Shown here: positions 32,429-42,500 of the stretch, piece by piece
Layout of the letters: every line of letters begins with the position of its first letter
How positions within the stretch are numbered: position 1 is the first letter of the stretch
NCBI GenBank assembly: GCA_019423565.1
Contig: JAHZBE010000005.1
Coordinates: 1 to 64,000, forward strand
Source of the DNA: a bacterium
GTDB lineage: Bacteria > Bacillota_I > Bacilli_A > RF39 > UBA660
Length of the DNA stretch: 64,000 nt
Reading direction: 5' to 3'
Made by a program: the position numbers and the translations under genes
Notes under the pieces: generated by a model
What the model saw: only the letters and a program-made list of their open reading frames with translations
What the model was told of the DNA's origin: nothing
Database searches by the model: none

Positions 32429-33049
32429 TTATTTATATGTTAATATTATAGGTTTACATCGCTCTGCATAACCATTAAATACATAGTGTTTATAAAAAGT
32501 AGATGATTCACTATATAATTGTTTTTCGATATAATTTAAACAATCAATAGGATTATCGGAAACATAATAAAGATCATTTGCACCACACATATCAAGTATA
32601 TTAATAAGATCATCCCATTCATGATTTATATTAACTATAACAATAGGGCTATCATGTTCATTATTTTTCTTACCATTAATTGTTCTAAACAATTCTTCCA
32701 ATGTGCCTAATTGACCTTTCATAAAAATAAATACATCAGACAATTCTATAATTGTATCTGTCATTTCAGATTGATTTTTCATTTGTAAAGATCGATATAT
32801 TACATGTTGATATTCATTCCAATTAGAATAATGTGCCATATAATGTTCTGTATAACATACAGTTGCTCTATCAAATTCATTTATTTTTTTAAACACTATA
32901 GATGGTAAACCACTACAACCATCAAAAATTATTTTATAATCTCTATTATTTATTAAATCACCTAATTCATTTGCAAAAGATGTATAACAATCACTCATAT
33001 TTGCATTTATAGAACCACCAATAAAAATATTTATATCTTTTAGCATCAT
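32429..33049 (-). CDS. LOG-family/Rossmann-type protein between pheT duplicates
   Basis: 206 residues resembling the LONELY GUY/TIGR00725 group. It has IFIGGSINANM at the start, IFDGCSGLPSIVF in place of the usual GGGxxGLMG, and MKGQLGTLEELF in place of the PGGxGTxxE motif, keeping the Glu. The family splits nucleotide monophosphates from bases or binds nucleotides. The glycine changes make activity uncertain. The gene has its own promoter (33100-33128) and sits inside a direct duplication of the pheT 3' end, so it was inserted as a cassette. Confidence 0.6.
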   Translation of the reverse strand: MMLKDINIFIGGSINANMSDCYTSFANELGDLINNRDYKIIFDGCSGLPSIVFKKINEFDRATVCYTEHYMAHYSNWNEYQHVIYRSLQMKNQSEMTDTIIELSDVFIFMKGQLGTLEELFRTINGKKNNEHDSPIVIVNINHEWDDLINILDMCGANDLYYVSDNPIDCLNYIEKQLYSESSTFYKHYVFNGYAERCKPIILTYK

Positions 33050-33099
33050 ATTAAATTCTAACCTTCTAACTATACCTTCATCAATTAAATTTGCTCAGT

Positions 33100-33128
33100 A
33101 TTATATCATATTATAATTACTATTTCAA
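33100..33128 (-). promoter_or_regulatory. Promoter of the LOG-like gene
   Basis: TTGAAA (33123-33128), 17 bases and TATAAT (33100-33105) on the minus strand, between the pheT terminator and the gene. Confidence 0.7.
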
Positions 33129-33139
33129 TAAATCACTAT

Positions 33140-33238
33140 AACTAAAAAAAAGTACAAATTAAATTTGCACTTTTACATATTTCTAAGTTTAGCATCCATT
33201 TTACTAGTTACATCATCTATTATTTTATTAAATACATT
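33140..33238 (-). repeat. pheT 3' end and terminator (copy 2, original)
   Basis: The last ~22 codons of pheT and the AAAGTGCAAAT/ATTTGTACTTT terminator, repeated at 32329-32426. Confidence 0.85.
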
Positions 33239-35542
33239 CATAACTTCTTCATCAGTTAATGTCTTATCCATATCAGTAAATGTTAATTTATATGCGATTG
33301 ATTTTTTATCTTTATCAACATTTTCACCTGTATAAACATCAAATACTTCAATATTAGTAAGCATTCTTGAACCTGACTTTTTAATTAATTTTTCTACTTC
33401 TTCACTTGTTACATTTTTATCAACTATAAATGCTAAATCTTTTGTTATACTTGGTAATTTTGATGCTGGTTTAAACTTAATTTGTTTAGTTTTTACATTT
33501 AATTTATCTATTGATAATTCAAGTACATATATTTCATCTTTTTCTAGTTTTGGATGAACTCTTCCAATAAATCCAACTTTTTGTCTATCTAAAATAATAT
33601 CTGCACTTATACCAGGATGTAAATTTTCTTCAGTACTAATTACAAATGAATATCTATTTTTAAGTCCTAAATAATCAAATAAATTTTCAACAATACCTTT
33701 TATTACATAAAAATCAGTTTTTATTTTTGAATTATTCCAAGATGTACTTATATAATTTCCATATAATGCAACACCTAAATAATTTTCTTCTTTAAAATCA
33801 TCAAAGAATACTTTACTTGTTTCATAAATATTAATATCTTTAAGTCCTCTAGATTTATTATATTTAATTACATCTATTAAAGATGGTATCATTGATTTTC
33901 TAAGTACTGATCTATCTTGACTCATTGGATTAGGTACTTCTATTACCTTTTTATCTTTAGAGAATAAATCAGATGTTTTTTTATCAACTAAAGTATAAGT
34001 TCTAACTTCATTTAATCCTAAACTTCTCATTCTTTTGCTGATATTTTTTCTAAATGCTATTACTTCTTCATATTTTCCTTCTTTTGTAGGTAATACAGGA
34101 AGTGTATTTTTTAAATTATGGTATCCATATAGTCTACCAATTTCTTCAACTATATCATTAACATTATTTTCTATATCTAATCTTCTTCTTGGAATAGTTA
34201 CTTCAAAAGTATCACCATCTAAAGTATATTTAAAATCTAATTTATCTAATTGATCTTCAATATCCTTATCAGTAAGTGTAATACCAAGTAACGAATTTAC
34301 TTTTTCTGTTTTAAATGTTATTTTTTTCTCTTTTTTATCTTCATTATCATAAAGTACATAATCACTTAATACTTTACCACCTGCATATTTTTCAAGTAAA
34401 TGACACGCTCTATCTAGTGCTTTTATAGTATATTCATAATTTAATCCTTTTTCATATCTCATAGATGCTTCACTTCTTAGATTTAATCTTTTTTCTGTTT
34501 TTCTTATATTAGTAGGATTAAATATAGCACTTTCTATTAATACTTCTGTTGTATTTTCATCAACATCAGTATTAAGTGCGCCCATTACTCCCGCAACTGC
34601 GACTACTCTTTTTCCATCTGTTATTACAATATCATCAGAACTTAATGTTCTTTCTTTTTTATCTAAAGTTACTACTTCTTCATTATCATTTGCCATTCTA
34701 ACAAGTATTTCATTACCTAGTTTATTTTTATCAAAGAAATGAAGTGGTTGACCATATTCAAGCATTACATAGTTTGAAATATCAACTATATTATTTATTG
34801 GTCTCATGCCTGCGGATATTAATCTATTTTGAATAAATTTAGGAGATTCACCTATTTTTAAATCTGTTACCATTTTAGCTTTATAATATGTACAATTTTC
34901 TGTATCTACTTTTAAGTTAAAATGATTTTTAACTGAATCACTTATTTCTTCGTAACTATCATCTGGTAAGTTTACTTTTTTTCCTAAGATTGCTCCTACT
35001 TCATAAGCAAATCCTATATGATAAAAGCAATCATTATTTTTGTGTTTATGTATGTCTAAATCGTATAAAGTATCACATGCTCCCATATATTCTAAAGCAT
35101 CTACTCCAACGCTCGCATCATCATCTAATACATATATACCTTTTTTATAGTTTTCTTCCGTGTCTTCCTCTAATCCTATTTCTGATAAAGCACATATCAT
35201 ACCATTTGAGTCAACACCTCTTTTTTTACTTTTTGAAATAGTAAAATTACCTGGAAGTGTAGCTCCTGGAAGAGCCACTATTACTTTTATTCCTTCTTTT
35301 ACATTTGGCGCACCACATACTATTTGAATAGTTTCTTTTCCTACATCTACCATACATACATGCATATGATCTGAATCAGGATGAGGAATACATGATAATA
35401 CTTTTCCTACAACTAAATTATCAATATGATTAGATATTACATGTTCAACATTTATACCTGCTTTTGTTACTTTATCTGCTAGTTCATCAAGATTCTCATT
35501 TTCTATATCAATGTAATCTTTTACCCAGTTCATACTTATCAT
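33173..35542 (-). CDS. pheT: Phenylalanyl-tRNA synthetase beta subunit
   Basis: 789 residues, full length for the bacterial enzyme, which works as an alpha2beta2 tetramer to charge tRNA-Phe. It begins MNWVKDYIDIENEN, has the N-terminal tRNA-binding OB domain (GKVLSCIPHPDSDHMHVCMVD), the B3/B4 editing region, and the C-terminal FDX-ACB anticodon domain (KLPSITKDLAFIVD). It starts two bases after pheS within the T-box-controlled operon and ends at the terminator that has been duplicated downstream. Confidence 0.97.
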   Translation of the reverse strand: MISMNWVKDYIDIENENLDELADKVTKAGINVEHVISNHIDNLVVGKVLSCIPHPDSDHMHVCMVDVGKETIQIVCGAPNVKEGIKVIVALPGATLPGNFTISKSKKRGVDSNGMICALSEIGLEEDTEENYKKGIYVLDDDASVGVDALEYMGACDTLYDLDIHKHKNNDCFYHIGFAYEVGAILGKKVNLPDDSYEEISDSVKNHFNLKVDTENCTYYKAKMVTDLKIGESPKFIQNRLISAGMRPINNIVDISNYVMLEYGQPLHFFDKNKLGNEILVRMANDNEEVVTLDKKERTLSSDDIVITDGKRVVAVAGVMGALNTDVDENTTEVLIESAIFNPTNIRKTEKRLNLRSEASMRYEKGLNYEYTIKALDRACHLLEKYAGGKVLSDYVLYDNEDKKEKKITFKTEKVNSLLGITLTDKDIEDQLDKLDFKYTLDGDTFEVTIPRRRLDIENNVNDIVEEIGRLYGYHNLKNTLPVLPTKEGKYEEVIAFRKNISKRMRSLGLNEVRTYTLVDKKTSDLFSKDKKVIEVPNPMSQDRSVLRKSMIPSLIDVIKYNKSRGLKDINIYETSKVFFDDFKEENYLGVALYGNYISTSWNNSKIKTDFYVIKGIVENLFDYLGLKNRYSFVISTEENLHPGISADIILDRQKVGFIGRVHPKLEKDEIYVLELSIDKLNVKTKQIKFKPASKLPSITKDLAFIVDKNVTSEEVEKLIKKSGSRMLTNIEVFDVYTGENVDKDKKSIAYKLTFTDMDKTLTDEEVMNVFNKIIDDVTSKMDAKLRNM

Positions 35543-35544
35543 AG

Positions 35545-36597
35545 TTATCTAATCTCCTTTCTATCAAGACTTTTTGTCTCTCTTAAATCGTTTTCATGAC
35601 ATACTCTCATATCAGTAATACCATATTTAAGCATTGATATTCTTTCAGCACCAAGACCAAAAGCAAATCCTTGCCATTCATTTGGATCATAGCCACATGC
35701 TTTTAATACATTAGGATGAACCATTCCTCCACCACAAATAGTTATCCATCCTTTTGGTTTACACATTGAGCAACCACTTCCATCACAATATATACAACTC
35801 ATATCCATCTCTACTGATGGTTCTGTAAATGGATAATAACTTGGTCTAAATCTTGCTTCTACTCCTTCTCCAAACATATACTTTACATAAGCATCAAATG
35901 TTCCTTTTAAATCACTAAGTGAAATATTTTTATCAATTACAAGACCTTCCATCTGAGTAAGTTCTTGTTCATGAGTTGCATTTATATCTTCTCTTCTATA
36001 TGCTTTACCAGGACATAACATTCTAATTGGAGTTTTACCTTCTCCTTTTAACATTGTTCTTACTTGAACTGGTGATGTTTGACTTCTAAGTAAGATATTA
36101 TCTCCTTCTAAATAATATGTATCTTGTGCATCTCTGGCAGGATGATTTTTTGGTAAATTAAGCATTTCAAAGTTATATTTATCAAGTTCTATCTCTGGTC
36201 CTTCTAAAACATCATATCCCATTCCTATAAAGAATTCTTCTGTTTCTTCAATTATTTTTTCTATTATTGATGGACTTCCTGATGGAATAAAAGTTCCACT
36301 TAAAGTAATATCTATTTTTTCTTCTTCTAGTTTTTTATTTAATGCTTCTTCTTCTAATTTTTCTTTTAATTCATCAAATGAGTTATTAACAAATGTTTTT
36401 AAATCATTTAAAAGTGATCCAAATTCTTTCTTTTCTTCATTTGGTATTTCTTTCATTAATGATGAAAGTCCTGAAATAGGTCCTTTTTTACTTAAATATT
36501 CTACCTTTAAATCATTTAATTCTTTTAAAGTTGTAACTTCTTTTAATTTTTCTATAATTTCTTCTTTTAAATTTTTTATTCTTTCTTCTTTATTCAT
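35545..36597 (-). CDS. pheS: Phenylalanyl-tRNA synthetase alpha subunit
   Basis: 350 residues with an N-terminal coiled coil (about 1-90) and class II catalytic core. Motifs seen are FEMLNLPKNHPARD (motif 1 region), RPSYYPFTEPSVEMD (motif 2 area) and GFAFGLGAERISMLKYG (motif 3). A CIYCDGSGCSMCK cysteine cluster is also present. It follows the HAD gene by one base and precedes pheT by two, so the three genes are one operon under the T-box. Confidence 0.97.
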   Translation of the reverse strand: MNKEERIKNLKEEIIEKLKEVTTLKELNDLKVEYLSKKGPISGLSSLMKEIPNEEKKEFGSLLNDLKTFVNNSFDELKEKLEEEALNKKLEEEKIDITLSGTFIPSGSPSIIEKIIEETEEFFIGMGYDVLEGPEIELDKYNFEMLNLPKNHPARDAQDTYYLEGDNILLRSQTSPVQVRTMLKGEGKTPIRMLCPGKAYRREDINATHEQELTQMEGLVIDKNISLSDLKGTFDAYVKYMFGEGVEARFRPSYYPFTEPSVEMDMSCIYCDGSGCSMCKPKGWITICGGGMVHPNVLKACGYDPNEWQGFAFGLGAERISMLKYGITDMRVCHENDLRETKSLDRKEIR

Positions 36598-36598
36598 T

Positions 36599-37234
36599 TT
36601 AAAACATCTCCTTTATTTTTTCAAAACTATTTATACTTAATATCTTACTCTTATCATATTCCTTATTTTCAGGATTATAATAAATTGAATCTATTCCAAA
36701 TTTATTTGGACCAATTACATCCTTTTCTATTGTGTCACCTATCATTATACATTCATTTACATGATAGTTACCACATGCATTTAAATAACTTTCTTTGTTT
36801 GGCTTTAAATTTAAATCACCTGCATATACTCCATCAAAAAATTCTAATATTCCAGCATTTTTAAGTCTTTCTTCTTGTGTATATTTAAACCAATTTGTAA
36901 GTACTACTAAACTTTTATCTTTACTTTTTAAATATTCAAGCATACTTTTAGTTTCATCAAGTAATTTATCATTCATTGTTGCATTTACTTTTACCCAACC
37001 CTCTATTATTTCACTTGTAATATTTATACCTGTTTTTTCGGTTAAAAATTTACTTAACATTTTTGAATCATATTTTTCATGCATACTTTCATATTCAAGT
37101 AATTTTTCAAAATACAGTAAAATAAATTTTTCGGAATCTTCTTCATTTAATACACTTTTAAAGTAATCTCTTTCAACATTAAAATCACCATGAAGAAGTG
37201 TTCCATCAAGATCAAATATAAACCTCTTTTTCAT
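36599..37234 (-). CDS. HAD-superfamily hydrolase in the Phe T-box operon
   Basis: About 211 residues. Motif I FDLDGTLLHGDF, motif II VVLTNWF, and C-terminal IMIGDTIEKDVIGPNKFG are the usual HAD phosphatase signatures, with a helical cap between. The start at 37234 follows GGAGGTAAAT. Being the first gene behind the Phe T-box, it is expressed when charged tRNA-Phe is low. Its link to phenylalanine is unknown. Confidence 0.85.
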   Translation of the reverse strand: MKKRFIFDLDGTLLHGDFNVERDYFKSVLNEEDSEKFILLYFEKLLEYESMHEKYDSKMLSKFLTEKTGINITSEIIEGWVKVNATMNDKLLDETKSMLEYLKSKDKSLVVLTNWFKYTQEERLKNAGILEFFDGVYAGDLNLKPNKESYLNACGNYHVNECIMIGDTIEKDVIGPNKFGIDSIYYNPENKEYDKSKILSINSFEKIKEMF

Positions 37235-37244
37235 ATTTACCTCC

Positions 37245-37470
37245 AAAAAAAATACCTATGATGTAAGGACGATTTTTCGCGGTACCACCTTACTTCATAG
37301 ATATTTCTATGCTCTTTAATCTATTAACGCTAGATAAACGTTATAACTTTTCATTATACATTCAGAGGGTGAATTCATATAATATATTTTATTAGCTTCT
37401 CACCATACGCTAACTCTCTTAAAAAATATTAATTATATTACTACTTCCTCATCACAACTTTTAAACTAAA
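37245..37470 (-). promoter_or_regulatory. T-box leader (phenylalanine)
   Basis: The minus-strand leader contains the hallmark T-box sequence TAAGGTGGTACCGCG (37292-37278). A terminator pairs TATGAAGTAAGG with CCTTACATCATAGG and ends in eight T (37245-37252). The upstream stem region contains GAATTCACC with a TTC codon (37373-37371) as candidate specifier. Uncharged tRNA-Phe would stabilise the antiterminator and switch on HAD-pheS-pheT. Confidence 0.9.
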
Positions 37471-37473
37471 AAT

Positions 37474-37501
37474 ATTATAACACAATATTTTATTTTTGCA
37501 A
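37474..37501 (-). promoter_or_regulatory. Promoter of the Phe T-box operon
   Basis: TTGCAA (37496-37501), 16 bases and TATAAT (37474-37479) on the minus strand. Confidence 0.7.
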
Positions 37502-37516
37502 ACTAGTATTTTTTAA

Positions 37517-38362
37517 TTAAAATTTTTCTAATAAATTATTTAACTCTCTTTTCCATCTACTTATATTTTTATTTATAATTTTATAATCTATTTTTCCATA
37601 TAATTTTGAATTATTTTTTATTTCTTTTAAACATAATATTATTCCATCTTTAAGTAATTCTTTTTTATCAATATTAAAATCAATTTCATCTATTATATCA
37701 ATTGAATTATCAGTCTTAGAAAACAACAAGAAATAAATTAAATCATAATATTTAGGTTTATATGATATAAACTCCCAGTCAATAAATATAACATTATCCT
37801 TATTTAACATAATATTTGTACTTATTAAATCACCATGTGCAATAACTCTTTCGTACTTTTCACTTATAATTTCATTTTTCAACTTTCTAATTTTATTATA
37901 TATATTTTCATCAAGAAACATTTTAGAAGTTTCTAAATATTTTTGAAGACATTCTTCCCTATTGTAACTATTATCTAAATTATTATTTATTTTAATATTC
38001 TTAATATCCAATACATTTTTTATTATATTAAGTCTTTCATTTTTAGTTAAATTCAAATTAAATTCATTTCTATTTTGTCCAATCATTTTGCCATTTATCT
38101 TTTCTAAGATAATTAAACAAACATTGTCACATATATAATAATCGATTAAATTAGGTAAATTTTGATTACCTTGATTATTTTTATAAATATCTATCTCTTT
38201 TATCAAATTATCAAAGAAGAATTTATTACTATTTTTTCCAATTTTTACAAAATAATTATCGTTTATAAGAAATGAGCGTTGCTTACTTTCAAGCTTTTCT
38301 AATAACTTATCAATATCATTTTCTGAAAAATATTTTTTTAATTTTTCTTTTACTTTGTTCAT
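37517..38362 (-). CDS. Aminoglycoside/choline kinase-like phosphotransferase
   Basis: 281 residues with the APH/ChoK fold. The catalytic loop AHGDLISTNIMLN and the metal-binding VIFIDWEFISYKPKYYDL are clear. The N-lobe holds a short KIGKNSNKFFFDN strand and Glu in LIKEIDIY. Such enzymes phosphorylate choline, homoserine, thiamine, sugars or antibiotics; the substrate is not evident. It stands between the T-box and the methyltransferase gene; bases 38363-38545 upstream show no clear element. Confidence 0.8.
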   Translation of the reverse strand: MNKVKEKLKKYFSENDIDKLLEKLESKQRSFLINDNYFVKIGKNSNKFFFDNLIKEIDIYKNNQGNQNLPNLIDYYICDNVCLIILEKINGKMIGQNRNEFNLNLTKNERLNIIKNVLDIKNIKINNNLDNSYNREECLQKYLETSKMFLDENIYNKIRKLKNEIISEKYERVIAHGDLISTNIMLNKDNVIFIDWEFISYKPKYYDLIYFLLFSKTDNSIDIIDEIDFNIDKKELLKDGIILCLKEIKNNSKLYGKIDYKIINKNISRWKRELNNLLEKF

Positions 38363-38545
38363 ATAATTTTTTTAATAACTCAAAAAGTTATATTCCTTTC
38401 ATAAGATTCCTTTTAACCTAGTTCACTTTACATAAGTTAATACATACAAATAAATTTTTACCCATTTCATTTTTATTTTATGCTTACATTTTTCTATATA
38501 CTTAGATATAAATTTATTATATCATAAGAAAATTTGTCTTTTATA

Positions 38546-39295
38546 CTATTTTTTTGCAATAATGCCATAATATCTTCTTATTAATCTTATTCCCTTTTTA
38601 CAAGTATTTCTTTCAATATATTGCATTAGTTTATTTTGATCAATTTTCTCTTCATAACTTTTTTCATTAAAATCATTAATTATAGGTACTTTTAATAAAA
38701 AATTACAAAAGTTTTCTTTACTTTTAAAATATTCTTTTTCATGAATTGGAACTAATTCAACATCTTTAAATCCAGCAGATAATATATTTTCATAATCAAC
38801 TATACTTATTGGTTTAGAATCTTTTACTCCTTGTCCTTTTTCAAAAATCAATTTTAATTCATGACAATCATATTTATCAACACCTCTAACAATTAGATAT
38901 CCTCCATCCCTTAATGCATCATATATTTGTTTGGCATCTATTACAGTATTTCTTGCTACAATAATATCATAATAATTCATAGGTACATCCATTTTTAAAT
39001 TATTCATAACCCTAAATTTTATATTTTTTCTTTTGCTTTTTAATAAATTATGGTTTGCAGTTTTAATCATCTCACTTGAATAATCTGTTCCAACAATCTC
39101 TTTTACACAAGGAAAATGCTCTAACAATTGTTCACCACCACCTGTACCAATATCTAATATTTTTGAATTTTCATTTGATAAATTATTCAAGATATCATAC
39201 ATATCCCAATCAGTTAATTTTTCACTTATAATATCAAAATTATTAAAATTCCAATTTTTCTTTTTATCATAATATTTTTTTTCGTTTATTTTCAT
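38546..39295 (-). CDS. Class I SAM-dependent methyltransferase with an attenuator leader
   Basis: 249 residues. The SAM-binding motif I ILDIGTGGGEQLL (about residues 46-58), the acidic VGTDYSSEMI and the later YDIIVARNTV show a Rossmann methyltransferase. The C-terminus is Lys/Arg-rich (CKKGIRLIRRYYGIIAKK), which could bind RNA. A GGAGAA site precedes the start. The leader (39296-39533) has a promoter, a short peptide and a strong terminator, the layout known from inducible antibiotic-resistance genes. An rRNA or antibiotic target is therefore possible, but not shown. Confidence 0.75.
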   Translation of the reverse strand: MKINEKKYYDKKKNWNFNNFDIISEKLTDWDMYDILNNLSNENSKILDIGTGGGEQLLEHFPCVKEIVGTDYSSEMIKTANHNLLKSKRKNIKFRVMNNLKMDVPMNYYDIIVARNTVIDAKQIYDALRDGGYLIVRGVDKYDCHELKLIFEKGQGVKDSKPISIVDYENILSAGFKDVELVPIHEKEYFKSKENFCNFLLKVPIINDFNEKSYEEKIDQNKLMQYIERNTCKKGIRLIRRYYGIIAKK

Positions 39296-39336
39296 TTATA
39301 TTCTCCATTCTTTATTATATTTTTGTAATTGTATAG

Positions 39337-39423
39337 AAAAAAGAACCTCCTTTCATGAACATACGCAAAAAACAATCACAAATAATTGCTTATGTTTTTT
39401 TGCCATTCATGAAGAGATTCTTA
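39337..39423 (-). terminator. Attenuator (leader terminator) of the methyltransferase gene
   Basis: On the minus strand AAGAATCTCTTCATGAA (39423-39407) pairs with TTCATGAAAGGAGGTTCTT (39359-39341) and is followed by TTTTTT. The inner part also pairs (GCAAAAAA/TTTTTTGC), giving one long hairpin. Its 5' arm lies within the leader peptide frame, so a stalled or moving ribosome would affect it. Confidence 0.82.
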
Positions 39424-39434
39424 AGGCTCATCAT
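39390..39434 (-). CDS. Leader peptide MMSLKNLFMNGKKT
   Basis: A 14-residue frame begins ATGATG after AAAGGAATA and ends TAA inside the attenuator hairpin. Its codons for LFMN lie in the stem. This is the arrangement of drug-sensing leader peptides, where a ribosome stalled by an antibiotic frees the downstream gene. Peptide translation is inferred from layout only. Confidence 0.55.
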   Translation of the reverse strand: MMSLKNLFMNGKKT

Positions 39435-39504
39435 TATTCCTTTAAACTATAATTGTTTATTGGTAGTAAAACGCGAATGGTATAATTGAATTACTACACA
39501 ATAC

Positions 39505-39533
39505 AATTTATCATAAATTATTATTTTCGTCAA
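39505..39533 (-). promoter_or_regulatory. Promoter of the methyltransferase leader
   Basis: TTGACG (39528-39533), 17 bases and TAAATT (39505-39510) on the minus strand. A second possibility, TTGTAT then TATACC, lies about 25 bases downstream. Confidence 0.55.
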
Positions 39534-39593
39534 TTTTTTTACCTTATTTGTAGAAGATTAATAATTATAATTTGATTAACAAACTAATTTTTT

Positions 39594-42500
39594 TTAAAAT
39601 AAACTAAGCTGACTTGTTTCAGGCATATCACCAAATATACCCATTAATCTCATTTTATCTATTAAAGTACCTGATACTTTACATCTTATCTGGAATTCCT
39701 CAATTGATATAAATGGACCTTTTTCTCTTTCTTCAACTATATTATTAGCAACTGTATCACCAAGTCCTTCAATTGCATTAAATGGAGGAATTACTTCTGT
39801 TTCACTAGCTGCTCCAAAAGTAGTCGCAGCACTCTTATATAAATCAACATTTAAGAATTTTATACCTCTAGCTGCTGCTTCTAAACATAAATGAAGTGAT
39901 TCATATGTACCTAATTCTTTATTAGATGCATCTCTTCCTTTATTAGTTATTTCTGTAAGTTTATCTTTAATAGCGTCATAACCTTTTATCATAGAAATAA
40001 TATCAACATCTGTTGCTTTACATGAAAGCCAAGATGCATAGTAATATACTGGCATATGAACTTTATACCAAGCAACTCTAAATGCACTTGTTACATATGC
40101 TGCGGCATGGGCTTTTGGGAACATGTATTTTATTTTATGACATGATTCAATAAACCAATCTTTTATTCCAGCATCTTTTAATATTTGTTCATATTCAACC
40201 CATTGATCATGATCTTTTGGTTTACTTGCTCTACCTTTTCTTACAAACTCCATTATTTTAAATGCAGTAATAGGTTTAAGACCATTATACATTAGATATA
40301 CCATTATATCATCACGACATCCTATTACTTCAGAGAATGGTACAATATTATTTTTTATTAAATCTTGTGCATTACCTAGCCAAACATCAGTACCATGTGA
40401 TAAACCAGATATTTTAATTAATTCGGCAAATGTTTTTGGTTTAGTATCTTCAACCATTTGTACTGTAAATTTTGTACCAAATTCTGGTATACCAAGAGTA
40501 CCTGTATTACACATTATTTGATCTGATGTTACACCAAGTGGCGCAGGTGACAAGAATATTCCCATTGTTTCTTTATCATCTAATGGAACTTCTGTAACAT
40601 CTGTTCCTGTCATATCTTGTATCATACGAAGTTGTGTTGGATCTGAGTGACCTAATATATCTAATTTTAATACATCATCTTCAATTTTATGATAATCAAA
40701 GTGTGTTGTTCTCCATGCAGAATTTGGATCATCTGCTGGAAACTGGAATGGTGTAAAATCAAATACATCCATGTAATCTGGTATAACTACTATTCCACCT
40801 GGATGTTGTCCTGTAGTTCTTTTAACACCTGTACATCCTTTTGAAAGTCTTTCTATTTCTATTGATCTTTTTTCTATGCCTTTGTCTTCAAAGAATCCTT
40901 TTGTATAACCATATGCAGTTTTTTCTGCGACAGTACCTATTGTTCCTGCTCTATAAACATTATCAACACCAAATAATACCTTTGTATATTCATGGATTGC
41001 TGCTTGGTTTAAATCTGAGAAGTTAAGATCTATATCTGGAACTTTATCTGCATTAAATCCAAGGAATGTAGCAAATGGAATATCTTGCCCATCTTTAAGC
41101 ATCAAAGTACCACATTTTGGACAATTTTTATTGGGTAAATCAAAACCACTTGAATAAGTCGCACCTAATGCTTTTCCATCTTCTTCAAATATACTATGTT
41201 TACATTTTGGACATCTATAGTGAGCCGCAAGTGGATTTACTTCTGTTATTCCCATCATTGTTGCGACAAAACTAGATCCAACAGATCCCCTTGAACCAAC
41301 TAAGAAGCCATCATTATTTGATTTTTTAACTAGTCTTTGTGCAATCAAGTAAATAGGATCGAATCCAGCACCTATTACTCCACCTAGGCTTTTCTTTAGT
41401 TTCTTTTCTAGTTCATCACCGGTTAATTCTTCTTCACTAGTATCTACTAAATACTTTCTAACTAATTCTTTAACAGCATCCGAACCTTTTACAATAACAT
41501 CATGTAATTGTTTAAATGATTCAATTTCTTTTTCTTCATCACTTAAACTTTTATCAAGATAATATTTTACACTTGTTAAAACTATATCACCATAAAGTTC
41601 TGTACCTAGTCTTGATTCAATATTATATGGAAGTGGATCACCATACCAATTATTTGCTTTTTCATATACAAGGTCTGTAACTACTCTAGGACAATCAAGA
41701 TAAGTTTTACCATCATCTGCTTTTACTCTTGGTGAAAAAGGTACTCCTCCTGTTTGAATTATTACATCAAATACTTCTGTCATATCAAGTATTTTATTTG
41801 GATTTGTTATTACTAATTCTTTTGCTTTTTCTTTACCTAAGAATTCAAAGTTTTCAAGCATTTCATTTGTTGTTCTGAAATGTTGTGATGGTATTTGTCC
41901 ACCTTTACTATTTCTAATAAGAGGATGTCTTCCTCTACCTGGAACATTTTGATTTATGATTATTTCTCTATAAATTTTATCTTCTTTCTTTAAGTGGTGT
42001 ACATCTCCTGTTGCGACAATCATCTTACCTGCTTCTTCAGTAACTCTAACTATTTTTTCTATATTTTGAATAAGTTGTGCTTCATTTTCAAATACAGATG
42101 GTACTAAATGACAGTATTCATCTACTGGTTGTACTTCAACATAATCATAAAATTTAATTATATTAGCAAGTTCTTCATCACTTTTTGTACTAGCACTAGT
42201 AAATACTTCACTTTGATAGCATCCACTACCTATTAATAAACCTTTTCTATATTTTTCTATTTCACTTCTAAGTATTCTAGGTGTTTTATATAAATATTTA
42301 GTATTTGCATAAGAAACGATTGTAAATAGATTTTTTAATCCTTCTCTTGTTAATGTAAGTATATTTATATCATGTGTTTTACCATATTTATGTATTTCAT
42401 CTTTTGGTACTAAGTTATTTAATTCACTTATTTTTCTAAAGTTTTGATCATACATTTTTTTAAGCATTTTATGAAGTACTAATGCTGTTCCTTCAGCATC

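Noticed and set aside
38363..38545. Possible riboswitch upstream of the APH-like kinase
   Set aside because: Only a weak ATAACT/AGTTAT hairpin next to the start is visible, with no T-run or known motif.
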